From Dysidea avara (lineage: Eukaryota; Porifera; Demospongiae; Dictyoceratida; Dysideidae): 64,000 bases of DNA. Positions within the stretch are counted from its first letter, which is position 1. The number at the start of each line of letters is the position of its first letter. The position numbers and the translations under genes were made by a program. Location: the NCBI RefSeq assembly GCF_963678975.1, contig NC_089280.1, positions 13,715,280-13,779,279 of the forward strand, read 5' to 3'. The notes beneath the pieces are model-generated. The model was given only the letters and a program-made list of their open reading frames with translations, had not been told where the DNA came from and ran no database searches. Positions 10,701-22,339 of this stretch are shown in pieces.

Positions 10701-11878
10701 TCATAATAAAAATAATATTTACAAAAAAAAGTTTACAAACAAATACACAGAAAAATTTGGAATTTTCAACTGGAGTAAGGACCATAGCACACTGATAAAA
10801 AGTACTGAAACAAGCTGGAGTAGTGCATGATGTTAAATCACAATAAGAAGTGTTATATCCCTACTGTGCTCAAGATACCATAATAAAAATGCACAGTAGG
10901 AATAGAGCACTTTTTATTGTTTTACTGTGATTAATATCATGCACTATTCCAGCTTGTTTCAGTACTTTTTATCGATGTGCTATGGTCCCTACTCTAGTTG
11001 AAAACTCCAAACTTTTCTGTGTACTTGTATGTTAAACTTCCTGAAGAAGCTTAGGGAATCAACTATGTAGTGAATGTATTACCTTATGTACAGCTACAGG
11101 TTGTGTTTAACCGCCTTCAGTTAATTATGAATGAGGTCATTAGACTACTACCAAGTAATCTGCTATTGATTGAGGGTGCTGCAAGTGTGTGTTGAATCTA
11201 CTGACGAGATTGATGCATACAGTATAATGGGCTACCCTTTTAGTCACTTTGGGTGTTACTGATCTAGGAAGTGTATAATATTGAAATTTCTAATTTCTCC
11301 ATCTAGTATTTGTTGGTCTTGAGTTATGTGATATAAACCCCAATGTTATCCATTACATGTACGCATATCTGGTTGGTTCTCTGTACTACAAGGTGCTATA
11401 TTACAAGGTGTAAATGACCATTCCCCACAAACTATCTGTTGTATTGTATATAGCATGCTTGAGTGATTACTACTTCAACTGTGATGTGTCTATTTTAGTT
11501 TGGTGGTGAGAATTTTGATGATGTAGAGGTGACCAAAGTAAAATGTGAAGTCTTGGATGGCATAGACTGTGCTGGCAACAGTACCTTTTTCAAACGAAAT
11601 GTGCCTTGTCTAAAGTAAGAAAAAAATTAATACTGTCATTTTTGTATTATGAAATATATTACAGATACAATGGCTACTATTTTCCCTCAGCAATGCTCTA
11701 TGCCGTATTCCTAGGCTTCATAGGGGTGGATAGATTCTGTATGGGTTACACGTGTCTGGGACTTGCCAAGTTGTTCACTATAGGCTGTCTCGGTGTCTGG
11801 TGGATTGTGGACATTATCTTACTGATGACTGGAAACTTCACGCCCAATAATGACTTCAGCTGGGAGCAATACTATTAA
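7724..11878 (+). CDS. TM2D2: TM2 domain-containing protein 2
   Basis: Exons 7724-7899, 7952-8042, 11499-11614 and 11665-11878 give 198 aa (vertebrate TM2D2 is about 214). A signal peptide occupies residues 1 to about 23. The luminal part has the TM2D2 landmarks PLVLCCALPEEFYECEAP and FGGENFDDVEVTKVKCEVLD. Residues 129-198 are the TM2 domain: two membrane helices joined by a loop with the DRF motif (FLGFIGVDRFCMG, then GVWWIVDIILLMTG). Family members act in a Notch-related, endolysosomal context, and their biochemical role is not settled. Intron 1 (52 bases) is canonical, and intron 3 is short with GT-AG ends. Intron 2 (8043-11498) starts AAG|GCAAGT, a consensus GC donor, and the conserved C-x-KFGG junction demands that cut. 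That intron holds several foldback elements. The ATG at 7724 was chosen because it directly begins the signal peptide. Confidence 0.92.
8057..8324. mobile_element. CAAGGGG-ended foldback MITE
   Basis: The ends are CAAGGGG... and ...CACCCCTTG, with inner complementary blocks GTAGGGAGATCTGCGAC and ATCTACCTACAG. Diverged copies lie at 21354-22039 and 27839-28113. This copy starts 14 bases into TM2D2 intron 2. Confidence 0.75.
8451..9073. mobile_element. GTGAC-ended foldback element, long form
   Basis: Starts GTGACTGGGTTTTGG and ends AAAATCCGGTCAC, with inner complementary CGATCCAAATCGCA and TGCGATTTGGATCG. GTAT flanks both ends (8447-8450 and 9074-9077). It is closely similar along its whole length to 32361-33005. 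No transposase frame. Confidence 0.85.
9074..10743. other. TM2D2 intron 2 interior; no gene
   Basis: The open frames at 9231-9716 and 10337-10615 have no family features. The stretch around 10476-10560 resembles 50838-50960, so it is probably an old interspersed repeat and not an exon. Confidence 0.4.
10744..11023. mobile_element. Near-perfect palindromic foldback element
   Basis: Two arms of about 115 bases pair along their length. The left arm includes ACTGGAGTAAGGACCATAGC and TGAAACAAGCTGGAGTAGTG; the right arm includes ATTCCAGCTTGTTTCAGTAC and CTATGGTCCCTACTCTAGTT. The central spacer is short. No coding capacity; it lies in TM2D2 intron 2. Confidence 0.85.
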
Positions 11879-12166
11879 TGTAAATCTGTATATAATTATG
11901 TATACGTTTAATCATAAAAAAAAATTTTGTATGCGTTTGCTGATTTTAAAAAAAAAAAGCAATATTGTCGATCACGTGAGACTAACGTTCGTTTAGGGGC
12001 GTAACTTGGCAGCTAAGAGATGAAAGTTATTTTCATGTTTACTAACGTTTCATTGTAACGTAAGTTTGTGTGTTGGTACTTGCAGTTTACGTGCCGATAT
12101 CTCGGTATAACGTGCGGTGATGCTGCTTCTTTTCTCACAGCTTGCTTGCTAATTTCTGCCGAGATA

Positions 12167-14114
12167 ATGTCACATTGGAAGACTTTGGTGCTGTTGGTAC
12201 AAGCACTTCTACTGGCAAATGCAGTAGATCCACGTAAGTGAAAGCTCGATGCACAGCACGTTCGTTTTGATAATGATTTCGTGCATACCTGCAGCTTGCA
12301 GAGATGAAATATGCTATGATCTGCTGGATCAAGACATCAACAGCACACAGGAGCTAATAGGGAGCATTTCTGACTCGCTAGAACGCATAAATTTTAATCT
12401 GACAACCACCATAGTACAGCTGGATGAAGCTAGGGTTATTGTCAACGAAACATTTTGGAATGCTCTTGAACTCAACATGACTGAGATACAGCTGCTTAAT
12501 CAGTTTACGTCAGTCAGAGATGAAGTAGTGTATTCTCAGCAGCAGTTGTTGAATATTAGCGATGACCTGATATTAATATCTGCTAATGCTACCGATGCTG
12601 AGATGATGTCAAGCGATGCTGTTGCAACAATTAACCAAATTACAGACCACATCTCCAGGAGTATTGCAGCCTTGGATGACATCGAAAATAACTTGCTGCC
12701 AATCATTGAGAGCATTTCAACGCTAACAGCAGAGCAAGCTGATAATGGTACTCAGATGTACGCTGAACTCGAAGCACAGTTGATGTTGGTCACCAATCAG
12801 TCATCAGATCTCTTCAATATTAGCTACACTGCATTAGAGATTGCAAATGCCACTGTAGAGTTGCTGATTGCTACTTCTGCTTTGCAGGAGAACGTAACGT
12901 CAGGAATTATTACTCAAACAATGGATAGTGATAGTGTTTCTGTGGAACTTGAATTGCTGTCTAATAACTTGACAAGTATTCGGAGTATGATCCAGTCCCT
13001 TAGTAATAATGTTTCTATAGAAACAATGAACACTTATCCTGTAGTGTTGATGGATCAAATCAATCAACGATTACAAGAGGCTGTACAACTAGCTGATAAC
13101 CTTAGATCACTTCTTATGAACATCTCTACACTCATAGACCTCAGAAGAGACCTGGATAATGCTGTTAATATTTACATAGAAAGCTTTGACATTATTTCTG
13201 GCCAAATTCAAACTCTAGAACAAGAGTCTATGCAGTTATACGAAGACAGCTCTCAACTCAACCAACTAGCTACCAATGCAACACAGGATTCTGAACAGCT
13301 CATTGCTGAGGCTCAGAATTTGCAAATGGAATTAGCAAATTTTTCTACATTTGTTGAAAGGGCAAATCAATCTTTACAAGAGATCGGGATGATCAGGATG
13401 ACGGCACTGAATGCTATTGATACTGCTAACAACATTTCTGGTATGATCCTGGATACTTATCAAACAGTGAACAGCTCCCTAACACTACTAATGGATGCTT
13501 CTGATCTGACACAGCTTATACAAATGGTGAGTTTAAATACATAATAGTATCATTTGATAAAGTGAAACCTGTACATACAGCTGAACATATACACATACAT
13601 CTATTTTTTGCAGGTACTAGATTATTTTGATGCACAAGTTACAGATGCAATAAACACAACAGCAGAGGACATAGTTGCTTTAGAAGACTATAGAGTGTCA
13701 CTTGAGATGGCACAAGATAGTGTAGCAAATGAGACCACTGACCTCACCACTCAACAAGGAACTATCAATGCTGGTGAAGTAGCTGTTGAGGTTGCAGCTG
13801 GTGTTGTGCTAAATGAAACACAAAATTGTAACAATGCTAACGCTTCTTTAATGCAATTGCAATCAAGGTTTGATAGTTTAAGTCTGTTGAGTGAAGAAGA
13901 CATCACTGATGTTAGAAATAGACTGGCAATGGTTGAGTCTCAACTTACAATCGCTGACATTGAGAATATGATTATGCAACTAACAGATGAACTTGACCGG
14001 CAGAGAAATATCATCAACACACTAGAAACTGATATAGAAGGCATCACAATAGAGAGAGACTTACTAAGACAAGTTTATAACTCACTACCACAGTCCTGCA
14101 ATGATGTAGTATAA
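12167..14114 (+). CDS. Secreted coiled-coil glycoprotein, function unknown
   Basis: Exons 12167-12233, 12295-13526 and 13614-14114 give about 599 aa; all junctions are GT-AG and keep the frame. Exon 1 encodes a signal peptide (MSHWKTLVLLVQALLLANA). After a short CRDEICYD segment the rest is a long acidic helical coil with heptad spacing of I/L/V and many N-x-S/T sites, and few cysteines (one pair near the start, a few near the end, SLPQSC before the stop). No transmembrane segment, no EGF, LamG or other globular module. The composition resembles the long-arm coil of laminins, but the globular domains are absent, so I give no family. It ends 174 bases from the 3' end of ATG7, in convergent orientation. 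A secreted matrix or aggregation component is an inference. Confidence 0.8.
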
Positions 14115-14288
14115 GTCACCAAACACACATCACTTCAATATACGTGTATAGAGTATGTTTGTAATATTTATATAACAACATTATTGTGTTCTGTGACACC
14201 AAATAAGGATTGGTAATAGTTATGCGTATTAAGTTAAAATTATCGGTAACATTCAATACAACACACATATTCTCAGTAAATTCATAAT

Positions 14289-17200
14289 TCAATTTTCATC
14301 ATCACTCAGCTCCCAAACCTAGAAAACACATAGATAGGAATGCGAGACATACAAAAGTAATGCCACAGATACTACACCATGGTAAAACTTGGTAATCTAG
14401 TTGCTTGAAGTCGAGTCGAGTCTCACACATATTAAAAGTACTTGCTAAGCCAATCCCATTGCAGAAATATTTAAAATATGAGGAACAAGCATTTGGCCTA
14501 CATAATTCCAAAGGACCAAAATGCTAGAAAAGACTTTTTCCAGTGAAGCTGTGTTTCAAAGCATTATGCATACCATGATAATACATACCTGATCATCGAG
14601 GGTCTCACTGAAAAGTTTACTCAGACCAGTGAGATCTTCTAGAAAATTAGGTGTATTGAACGTCTTCAGAAGAAAATCAAAACCTTCCTTCTTGTAGCAT
14701 GAAACTACCTATTGGAAATACTCACATATACTAGCCTGTACAACAGTATAATAGTTACCTGTTCTGAACATGCTGTGCACTTGTCAAATGATCTGCTTGC
14801 TGGTAGAACATTTTGAAATCGTGATAAAAATCCACGAATCTGTAACACACCAATGTGTGCATGTTCATAACCCATAGTTCAAAGGACAGTGGTGATGTTA
14901 CATAAATAAGGAGAGGTAGATTGTGCATTTCAAAGTATGTAAACACCAAAATTATGTACATTATCACTACTACATGTATTTTCAAGTGTTAACTGACTTG
15001 ATGTGGTACAAGGCCCAAGTTAGATTCTCCATCAGAATCATCATCTCCACTATCAGCACTGGCCAGTCCTCTGTGTGGAGTACATGACAAACATACATGT
15101 ACTAGAATATCTTTAACTCTTTCATTTGCTGTATACAGCAAACAGTTTGACTAAATGTGGCTACAACAGGTGGAACACACACTATAACAGTCATAATTTT
15201 AACCCTCCTACAGTCTTGAAATTTTATGATAGTGTAACATGCCTTAGTGGTCACCTACATGTATATAGGAAGGCCACCTCTCCAAACTAGTCAGCTCTCT
15301 GAGTAGGAAATGTACAGTGGACCCTACCACAGCAGTCACCTGTATAGAAAGATCATCTCTCTACAGAAGCCAACTTTCAAATTTCCAAGTCAAAAATTTT
15401 TCATAGTGCCTTGATTGTCACAACAAGTAATACACCTCACAGATTTAACAGTACTAACTTGAGAGGATGTTGGAGTACTGAAGCCATCAGTTCCACAGCC
15501 AGGGCAGCAGCAATCATGGACAGTCCCGGTCTAGACACTGTACATTGTTGATCAAGTGTCCGGTCTCTGGTTGACTGTACAAGAATATTCACACACCCTA
15601 ATATCTGACCGGATCTGCAAAAAGGGGTCTTATAGCCTTTCTGATTGCATGTACTTGGCAATCCATAACTTGACTTGTGAGTACGGTACCAGCCTGAAAT
15701 TTGGTCACCTTACACTCCTAACATAGCACTGTTCTTGGATGTACTTTTAAGATAATGGGTTAAACACATGATAAGTTATGACTCGTCAAACTTGGAAATT
15801 TGGAACCCCTTTTCACAGATCCAGCCACATATGTACACTGTAGTACTGCTTGACAGGCAGTCATTTTAGGCAGTGACCCAATTTGCAAGGTTTCATTTCT
15901 CCAACGGTTTAGTCATAGGTACAGTGTTTAGCCAAAATCCATTTGTATAACAAATATAGTAACAATCCCAACAGGCTTGTTAATAACTGCCTCCTTGGTT
16001 GCTCGTGCGTGCAACCCAAGGTGCTAAGTTATTAATAATCATAACCCAGTATACTATATTACTACAACAACTAGATGACTGATGACTATATTGGTAACAC
16101 TCACATCAGTAGGAGCCACTACATCATTGCAATAGTAACAACCCAGTACGTTCCCTGGTGTTCCACCAGTTTGTGCAGCAGGGATGTCTAGTTGAGGATC
16201 AGGCCTGTATCCATGTCTCATGACCATGTATGTGTCAAACCCCAGTGCTGCATTTATACATAGCTAGTGGAAGGAATCAATCATTCAATTACACATGAAC
16301 GTACAAAACACCCTAATAAAACATACATGTTAACCTACAGTACCTTTCCCATTGTAGTGGTTAGTAGGGTTGGTAACCATCTACTCTCTCGAGTGTCCAT
16401 CAGCAGATAGACAACATCATGTGATTCCACAAGTTGTTCTAAAGCTTTACAGTCCTTTTGTACTGCTTCAATAGCAACAGCTAAATAAAAATTTATACCA
16501 GGTAATATTTCATGGTTTTAAAATATGTGACCTGCTCAGCAAAAACCCGGCTTGTATGCATTCTTCTTGAAATTCATTGTATGACTTCTGTGTGTAAGAT
16601 AGAGTAAAAAGCTAATGGGCTGCTAAAGTTTCAGCCTTATTTGCATGGTGAGTACAGCTGTACTTTTGGAATTATACTGTAGCAATAGGCATCAAGAAGA
16701 GCAAAACACTCGATTTGACAGTACCTATATACGAAAAAGGTGCTCATTTAGTCAGAAGTGCAACTGGCTACAGAGCAACATTTTGTTCACCATGAACTGG
16801 GGCATTCATCAACGTACAGTTTTAGACCTACATAGACTGTACACACCCATGCTTTTAAACAAGAAGGCTGTTCAAACTTAGAAATTGCGATGATAAAGTT
16901 ACGTTTTACCAAACGTAAACAAAATACACGTTTACTTTATCATACAGAAACAAAGCAAAGATATTCTTAAGAGGTAAATCCAGTGGTACCTTACAACTAA
17001 TTTGTATCTTCTTTCAATGTTTACTGAAGCGATCAAATTTATTTTTCTAGCACACATTTTACAAAAAAAGTATTTTAATGGCATTAAGCGCAAGAACACA
17101 TTATGCAAATAAGTTGGGTTTTTTGCTCAGCGGATCACTTATTAAACATTTCACAACCATGATTTACCAGTGGTGCCAACAGTATGTCCTGGCATTGGTA

Positions 17201-18386
17201 TTGATAGAGTAACTCCTTTAGCATTCTGTAATCATTGGACACCAATAGTGAATACACATGATAAGTACATACAGTATAGTAAATAAAGTACATGCGGCTA
17301 GCCTTAGCAACCAGTATTCTGGGTACAAGAAGAGGCATCATGTACTCTGCAGAACTATCGTACAAGGAATTAGCCAAAGAAGCTAAAGTGCTATGGAGCC
17401 TAATGGAGGTGGTCTGGGGACATGTCATACAAGAAAATCAGCTCTTTAAAATTGAATTGGGAACTAATGTTACTGGTGCAAGCTGTAAATTATTATTATT
17501 ATTATTAGCACTTTACAGTGACCAGCACTGAAGGTCTGACAGCAACAAGTGCAGCCTTAGGATTACCTAACCTAATTTCAGGGACTTAGACCTAATGACT
17601 TGACTTACTGACTGATAAGGTGTAACAGAAAAGGGGCCAAAGTAAGGAAAAAATCCCTCCAACCCCAGGATTTGAACTGCAGGTCACCCAATGTATAGTC
17701 GGGAGTCTTCCTCCAGGAGGGATGGATTTTCTTCCTTAAACCTAAAGTATTTATTATTAGCACTTTACAGTGACCAGCACTGAAGGCCTGACAACATGTG
17801 CTGCAGCCTAAATGTCATATCTAAATTGTTAGTTACTGTATTGCTTTAGAAACTTTGGAAGAACCCTTATACACTACAATATAGTATCATGAGCAAAGTG
17901 ACTATTCTATTAGAGTATCTCCATAATTGCTGAATTGTTGTATAGACACTGTACATGTCTTAATTCTTTAGACAGGTATAGAATACTGTTACACCCTGTA
18001 TGCAATGGGCATGACCACATGAGCCATATGTATTTAATCCTTTCACGCTTGTAATGACCACCTACTGTAAAGCTTGGCCCTAGTTCTGGTAGTTCTAGGT
18101 GGCTCCCTAATGTGCCCACCCTTAAGTTGGCCAGCCTACAGACATATCATAGTTATGTTATGCATATACTAAACTGATACAAGTATTTACAGACTAACCA
18201 CTCCTGGAAATATTTTCTTCAGCTGCTCAGCAGCAGTTTCTGCTTTAGGTTTTCCACCATTGGCGCAATCATCAAATTCAAACAGTGACTGTCTTGCTGG
18301 ATTAGAGTAGGATACTTTGCCATTGTCCACCAGTGTGATGTTACGTATTCCCCATCCCTAACAATAACACAGTGTTCTGTGTTACA

Positions 18387-18469
<83 letters not shown>

Positions 18470-21400
18470 AGCAGTGGTTAGAACACCAACCAGGTGATCA
18501 CAAGGTTCAATCACAAGTTGTTACTAGGAAATTTACTCACATTGTTACCAGACTGTATCACACAAATGCCAAACTGTACATGTCTTTAATAGTAATGTTG
18601 GGGTTGCTGTACAACTTTACATTACATGGCCTCACTCACTCTAATACATGTACCTGAGTGGTGCACAGCTCCCCCAGTACTGCTTTACTGGGCAGCAATA
18701 ACAGAGTTTTGCATACTTTGATTAGCTTGTGTGTGTGTGTGTGTGTTGTGTGTGTTGTGTGTGTGTGTGTGTTGTGTGTGTGTGTTGTGTGTGTGTGTGT
18801 GTGTTGTGTGTGTGTGTGTGTTGTGTGTGCATGCGTAAATACATGTATGCAAGTGAGTCACTACTGACTATTAGGCATCTGGCTACATTACAGCCAAGTG
18901 TTCCTGATCCAAGTAGTAGACATCGAGTTTCCTGAATGACTTGTATATCAAGTGATGGCATCAGCCTCCACTTCATCAGCCGAAGATTAAGATCAACTGA
19001 AGACTCCGCTAACCTATTAATATATTACAACATGGAATGATGGATAAAAGAGTGATTATGGCATACCTTACAGGATCCATGCTAGAACTAAGATCTACTT
19101 TCCTATGACTGAGCTTGTCTTTAGCATTCTTCTCCCAACCAACACTTTTAGGAGAAGCTGTATACACAAAAAGAAGCACAAACATTTCTAATATTACTGT
19201 AGAATGGAGTATACACGTTCCACATACTGTTCGGAGAGCCCACAACAAAGTTTGGAATGTCAACTTTCTCATAGAATAAACTATGCCCAACATCTCTTTG
19301 TCCTTCTCTAGTTCTGTCCCTGAAGCACAACACACTTAACTGGGACACACTTGAGCTCCTGAAGATGGAATGTAGCATTAACAAAACATGTGTGAAGATG
19401 GATAAAACTTACACACCATTGCTTTGCAATCAAAGCAAGGAAGTTTCGTAATGGCCAACCAGGATTACTTTCCAAAGTACATGGATCACAAAACCCAACA
19501 ACAACCTGTAAATGACCACTCATTGCTTTGTATGTTTTACTCCGTACACAGACCAACCTTTTGTGGATCCTTTCCATACACCTGGTCAAATTCTGTCAAT
19601 AGTCTAATGTCAACTGTTTCATCACCCATCTTGACAAGAAAAAATCCAATACCTAAAAATAATGACATTTCCTCAAGCACATTCATTCCTCAAGAAGCTC
19701 TGAACTTCAGAAATGATACTTACAATTAACATGAGCGTCTACAAACACAAACACGCACACACACAAGCCTTCAGCTAAGTCATGCTAACGAACAAGCACC
19801 GGGATACCTGTGCACTACTATGGTACTGTCAGTCAATCAGCATGCACAGACAGATCCTGCTGGGGCAGGACTAGTAACCTGCAGGAGACTGTATCGAGTC
19901 TCACAGGTGAAGATGTAGGCACATGAATTCCCACCTGGACCTTCACCCATTATGAGAGACATGGACAGTTGGCATTCACTTCCCCAATTAGTATTTGATA
20001 CTACAGCTGGGTGGAATGGTTCCCTAGGTCACCAAATCCCCAGTGAACAACTGGATAGACTGGAGCAATGTGAGTAAATTTTCTTGCTCAAGGAAACAAA
20101 AACAATAGAACTGGACATAACTAGCATCAAACTCGGAACCTTTCAATTATCAGGCCATGCATGCACACATACACACATGCCCGTTTTCTGTATGCATGTG
20201 GATGCTGTACAACATACAGTAATAAAACAAAACAATTCTAGCCAATGACAGACTGACCTGGATTAGACTGATGGAAGCTATCCCAAGAGGATACAAGACT
20301 TTTAGTCTGTAATACACAATAAATACACGTACATATACATATATGGTTAGTTAGACAAGCCACTTTTCTACCTGTGGTTCTGTAAAATAAGATTTTATTG
20401 GCAATGGAGCAGATGCTTGCACTGGCTTCTCTGGCAACAATGCTGGAAAAGCAAACCAGTATTGGTATTGATACTTCTTAAGATTCTGATAGTGAAATAT
20501 ATTCATCTATTAACATTGTATACTCATTCAGTTTCACTTACAGCAAACGTAAACAAATGAAATCTAGTAAGCAAGGAAGGGTCAGTGACAGCTGCTCCTG
20601 TACAAATATCACTCCATATCTGAAAACGTGATCATCACACAAACTGTTGTGACACAGGAGACATACCAATTGACTAGTTTCTTCTAACAATTTTTCTTTG
20701 CTAGTAGTTTTGAATTTCTCTACTGTATTAGTAATAAGGAGAATTCCTGGGGAATTATAACTCCGTGTGGTTGATTCCAGTCTACAAAACATGACGTGAC
20801 ATCTACATGCGTATGTAATTTTTAGTACTTTTCAAATGCACTGTAGTCCAGTGACAATCTTGTAGGCAATCCTCCAACATCACCTGAAGCATTATAAAAA
20901 TTTTTATACAAAGCTGGACATATGTGCAGATGTAAGTTGTAGCACTATAAATTATGTAGCCACATTGCACATGTGCATGCCTCTACATTGATGAAGGGGA
21001 TTGACTTATTCTTATTGTCCATTGCCCTATAAGAACATGACACATGCACTTGGTACTATGGCGGAAAATATATACCTGCAATGGTTGATTCAAGTAATTA
21101 TGTCTCTTGTTACTGCATTGTCAAACATGTCAAAATTGCTGTGACTCTGTTGTTAATGAATGACCCTTCAACCATCACCTTTATATTACATATTACATAC
21201 ATATAACAGGACAACAGACTTGAAAATCCCAGTGCTGCTTTATGTTAGCAAAGACAAAATTTGAAACACAGGAAGGTCAACATTTAAACTACTCTTTTAT
21301 AAATCTATACAGCTTGTGCTTGCAGATTTAATTGATTCACAACCACTATATTACAAAGGGGATGTCATGTAGGTATAAGCTGTAGGTAGATCTGCAACCA

Positions 21401-22339
21401 TGGCCAAAGTATTGATTGGCCAAAATTTTGCTTTGACCTATGACTAAGAACCTTGTTCAATCTTTGACCTGTGACTTAGGCCACTTCAACTAAATTTCTT
21501 GTTTCTCGGACCCGACCAACCCATAACATTTGTAAATGAAATGTTTTTGTTCATTTTAAAGATCACATGTTCGATCATGTGAGTTTGTGGTGTCGATGTA
21601 TTGTTGGCCGTCCTTATCTGCTATATGTGGGGCAAGCTTGGTTATTACAAGAAGAGTTGTAAAAGCAGACTATGGATGGACGTTTGGTCATTTAGATGCA
21701 CTAACCATAACTAATAGCTTGTTATTTAACGCCGTAGTTACACGTGTTGACATAACTTCAGTTAAAAAATATATATATTACCACCTATTATTATTTTATT
21801 TATACCCACCTACCGACCCACTTTTCAACTAGTTGCAGTCTGAGAAACAAAAGATTTAGTTGAAGTGGCCTTAGCGACGATATTTCAGTACATTTCAAGT
21901 GTGGATTGGAAATTTTTACCCTTGACTGTTGACTTGACACGAAATTGGTGGCCTTGACCTTAGACTTTGATTGCAATCACAGATCTACCTACAGTAAGTG
22001 CCTGTATATGTATCTGTGTGTATATATGTCACCCCTTTGTGCATGTACTTATGTGGCCATATATATAAAGTCCAGGTCCTGTGGTTTTAAGAGTAACACG
22101 GGTGTGACTGTATCACTGTTGTACATTTAGTATGTCATAAAATTCCAACCACATCGAACCACATGTACATGTATGGCAAGGGCTAACTGACCGTTCGTGT
22201 ATGATCCCCAGATATCCACCTTCCCTTCATTCAGCTTGTATTCGTTCAACTTTTTATGGCTCAGTTTATGCCAGAAGCCTGTATCCAGTGTGCTGCAGAA
22301 CGATGCGAACTGTAATATTCCTGAGTCCTGTTGTGCCAT
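14289..22339 (-). CDS. ATG7: ATG7, E1-like activating enzyme of autophagy
   Basis: Twenty exons read by eye, all in frame, 677 aa (human 703): 22339-22192, 20883-20829, 20781-20667, 20619-20542, 20476-20372, 20306-20258, 19652-19558, 19505-19417, 19358-19228, 19157-19067, 19013-18869, 18357-18199, 17225-17168, 16480-16344, 16263-16105, 15574-15459, 15070-14998, 14839-14759, 14708-14589, 14318-14289. ATG7 is a cytosolic enzyme that adenylates ATG12 and ATG8/LC3 and passes them to ATG10 and ATG3. The N-terminus reads [18 protein letters not shown]. The nucleotide-binding loop [11 protein letters not shown] is at 354-364, zinc-site cysteines are CYYC (527-530) and CTAC (622-625), and the catalytic cysteine in [17 protein letters not shown] is residue 549. 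The tail VWELSDDEN matches the ATG3-binding end of the family. Nothing essential is missing. Introns contain SINEs, (GT)n and foldback elements. Confidence 0.95.
15604..15836. mobile_element. Decayed GTGAC-type element in an ATG7 intron
   Basis: TGACCGGATCTGCAAAAAGG near the left edge pairs with CCTTTTCACAGATCCAGCCA near the right. The left end resembles the start of the 56514 element. It lies about 30 bases upstream (in gene sense) of the exon with the catalytic cysteine. Confidence 0.5.
16527..17138. mobile_element. GTGA-ended foldback element in an ATG7 intron
   Basis: The left end GTGACCTGCTCAGCAAAAAC pairs with GTTTTTTGCTCAGCGGATCAC at the right. The interior is AT-rich and has no coding frame. 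Flanks are ATAT and TTAT, so a target duplication is not exact here. Confidence 0.7.
17480..17810. repeat. Short duplicated segment with tRNA-like B box
   Basis: AGCACTTTACAGTGACCAGC occurs twice (about 17506 and 17759) in direct orientation, each after a (TTA) run. Between them, read on the minus strand, CAGTTCAAATCCTGGGG resembles a pol III B box. A related block is at 25150-25260. Probably an old tRNA-derived SINE. Confidence 0.45.
18388..18464. repeat. (GT)n microsatellite
   Basis: An uninterrupted GT run of about 75 bases directly before the SINE at 18465. It may be the tail of an earlier SINE. Confidence 0.95.
18465..18830 (+). mobile_element. tRNA-headed SINE with (GT)n tail, full-length copy
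   Basis: The head has an A-box-like GTAGCAGTGGTTAGAACACC and a B-box-like AGGTTCAATCAC. The body contains GAAATTTACTCACATTG and CTGAGTGGTGCACAGC. It ends in about 100 bases of GT with TTG breaks. Other copies share head, body and tail in the same order. Confidence 0.75.
19735..20165 (-). mobile_element. tRNA-headed SINE with (GT)n tail, minus-strand copy
   Basis: On the minus strand the head has GAAAGGTTCCGAGTTTGATG, the body has AAAATTTACTCACATTG and CACTTGAGTGGTGCACAGG, and the tail is a degenerate GT run. Lies in an ATG7 intron. Confidence 0.7.
21354..22039. mobile_element. CAAGGGG-type foldback element split by a nested element
   Basis: Ends are CAAAGGGGATGTCATGTAGG and GTCACCCCTTTG. 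Compared with the uninterrupted copy at 27839-28113, the sequence is broken at 21479 and resumes at 21871 (AGCGACGATATTTCAGTAC). It sits in ATG7 intron 1. Confidence 0.75.
21479..21870. mobile_element. Nested PIF/Harbinger-like element, TTA duplication
   Basis: Starts GGCCACTTCAACTAAATTTC and ends AGATTTAGTTGAAGTGGCC. TTA flanks both sides (21476-21478 and 21871-21873), the 3-bp target duplication typical of PIF/Harbinger. 392 bases, non-autonomous. Confidence 0.8.

Noticed and set aside
18722-18976. Reading the (CA)n part as coding next to the ATG7 exon
   Set aside because: The true exon ends at 18869 with a GTCAGT donor; the CA run is the SINE tail in the intron.
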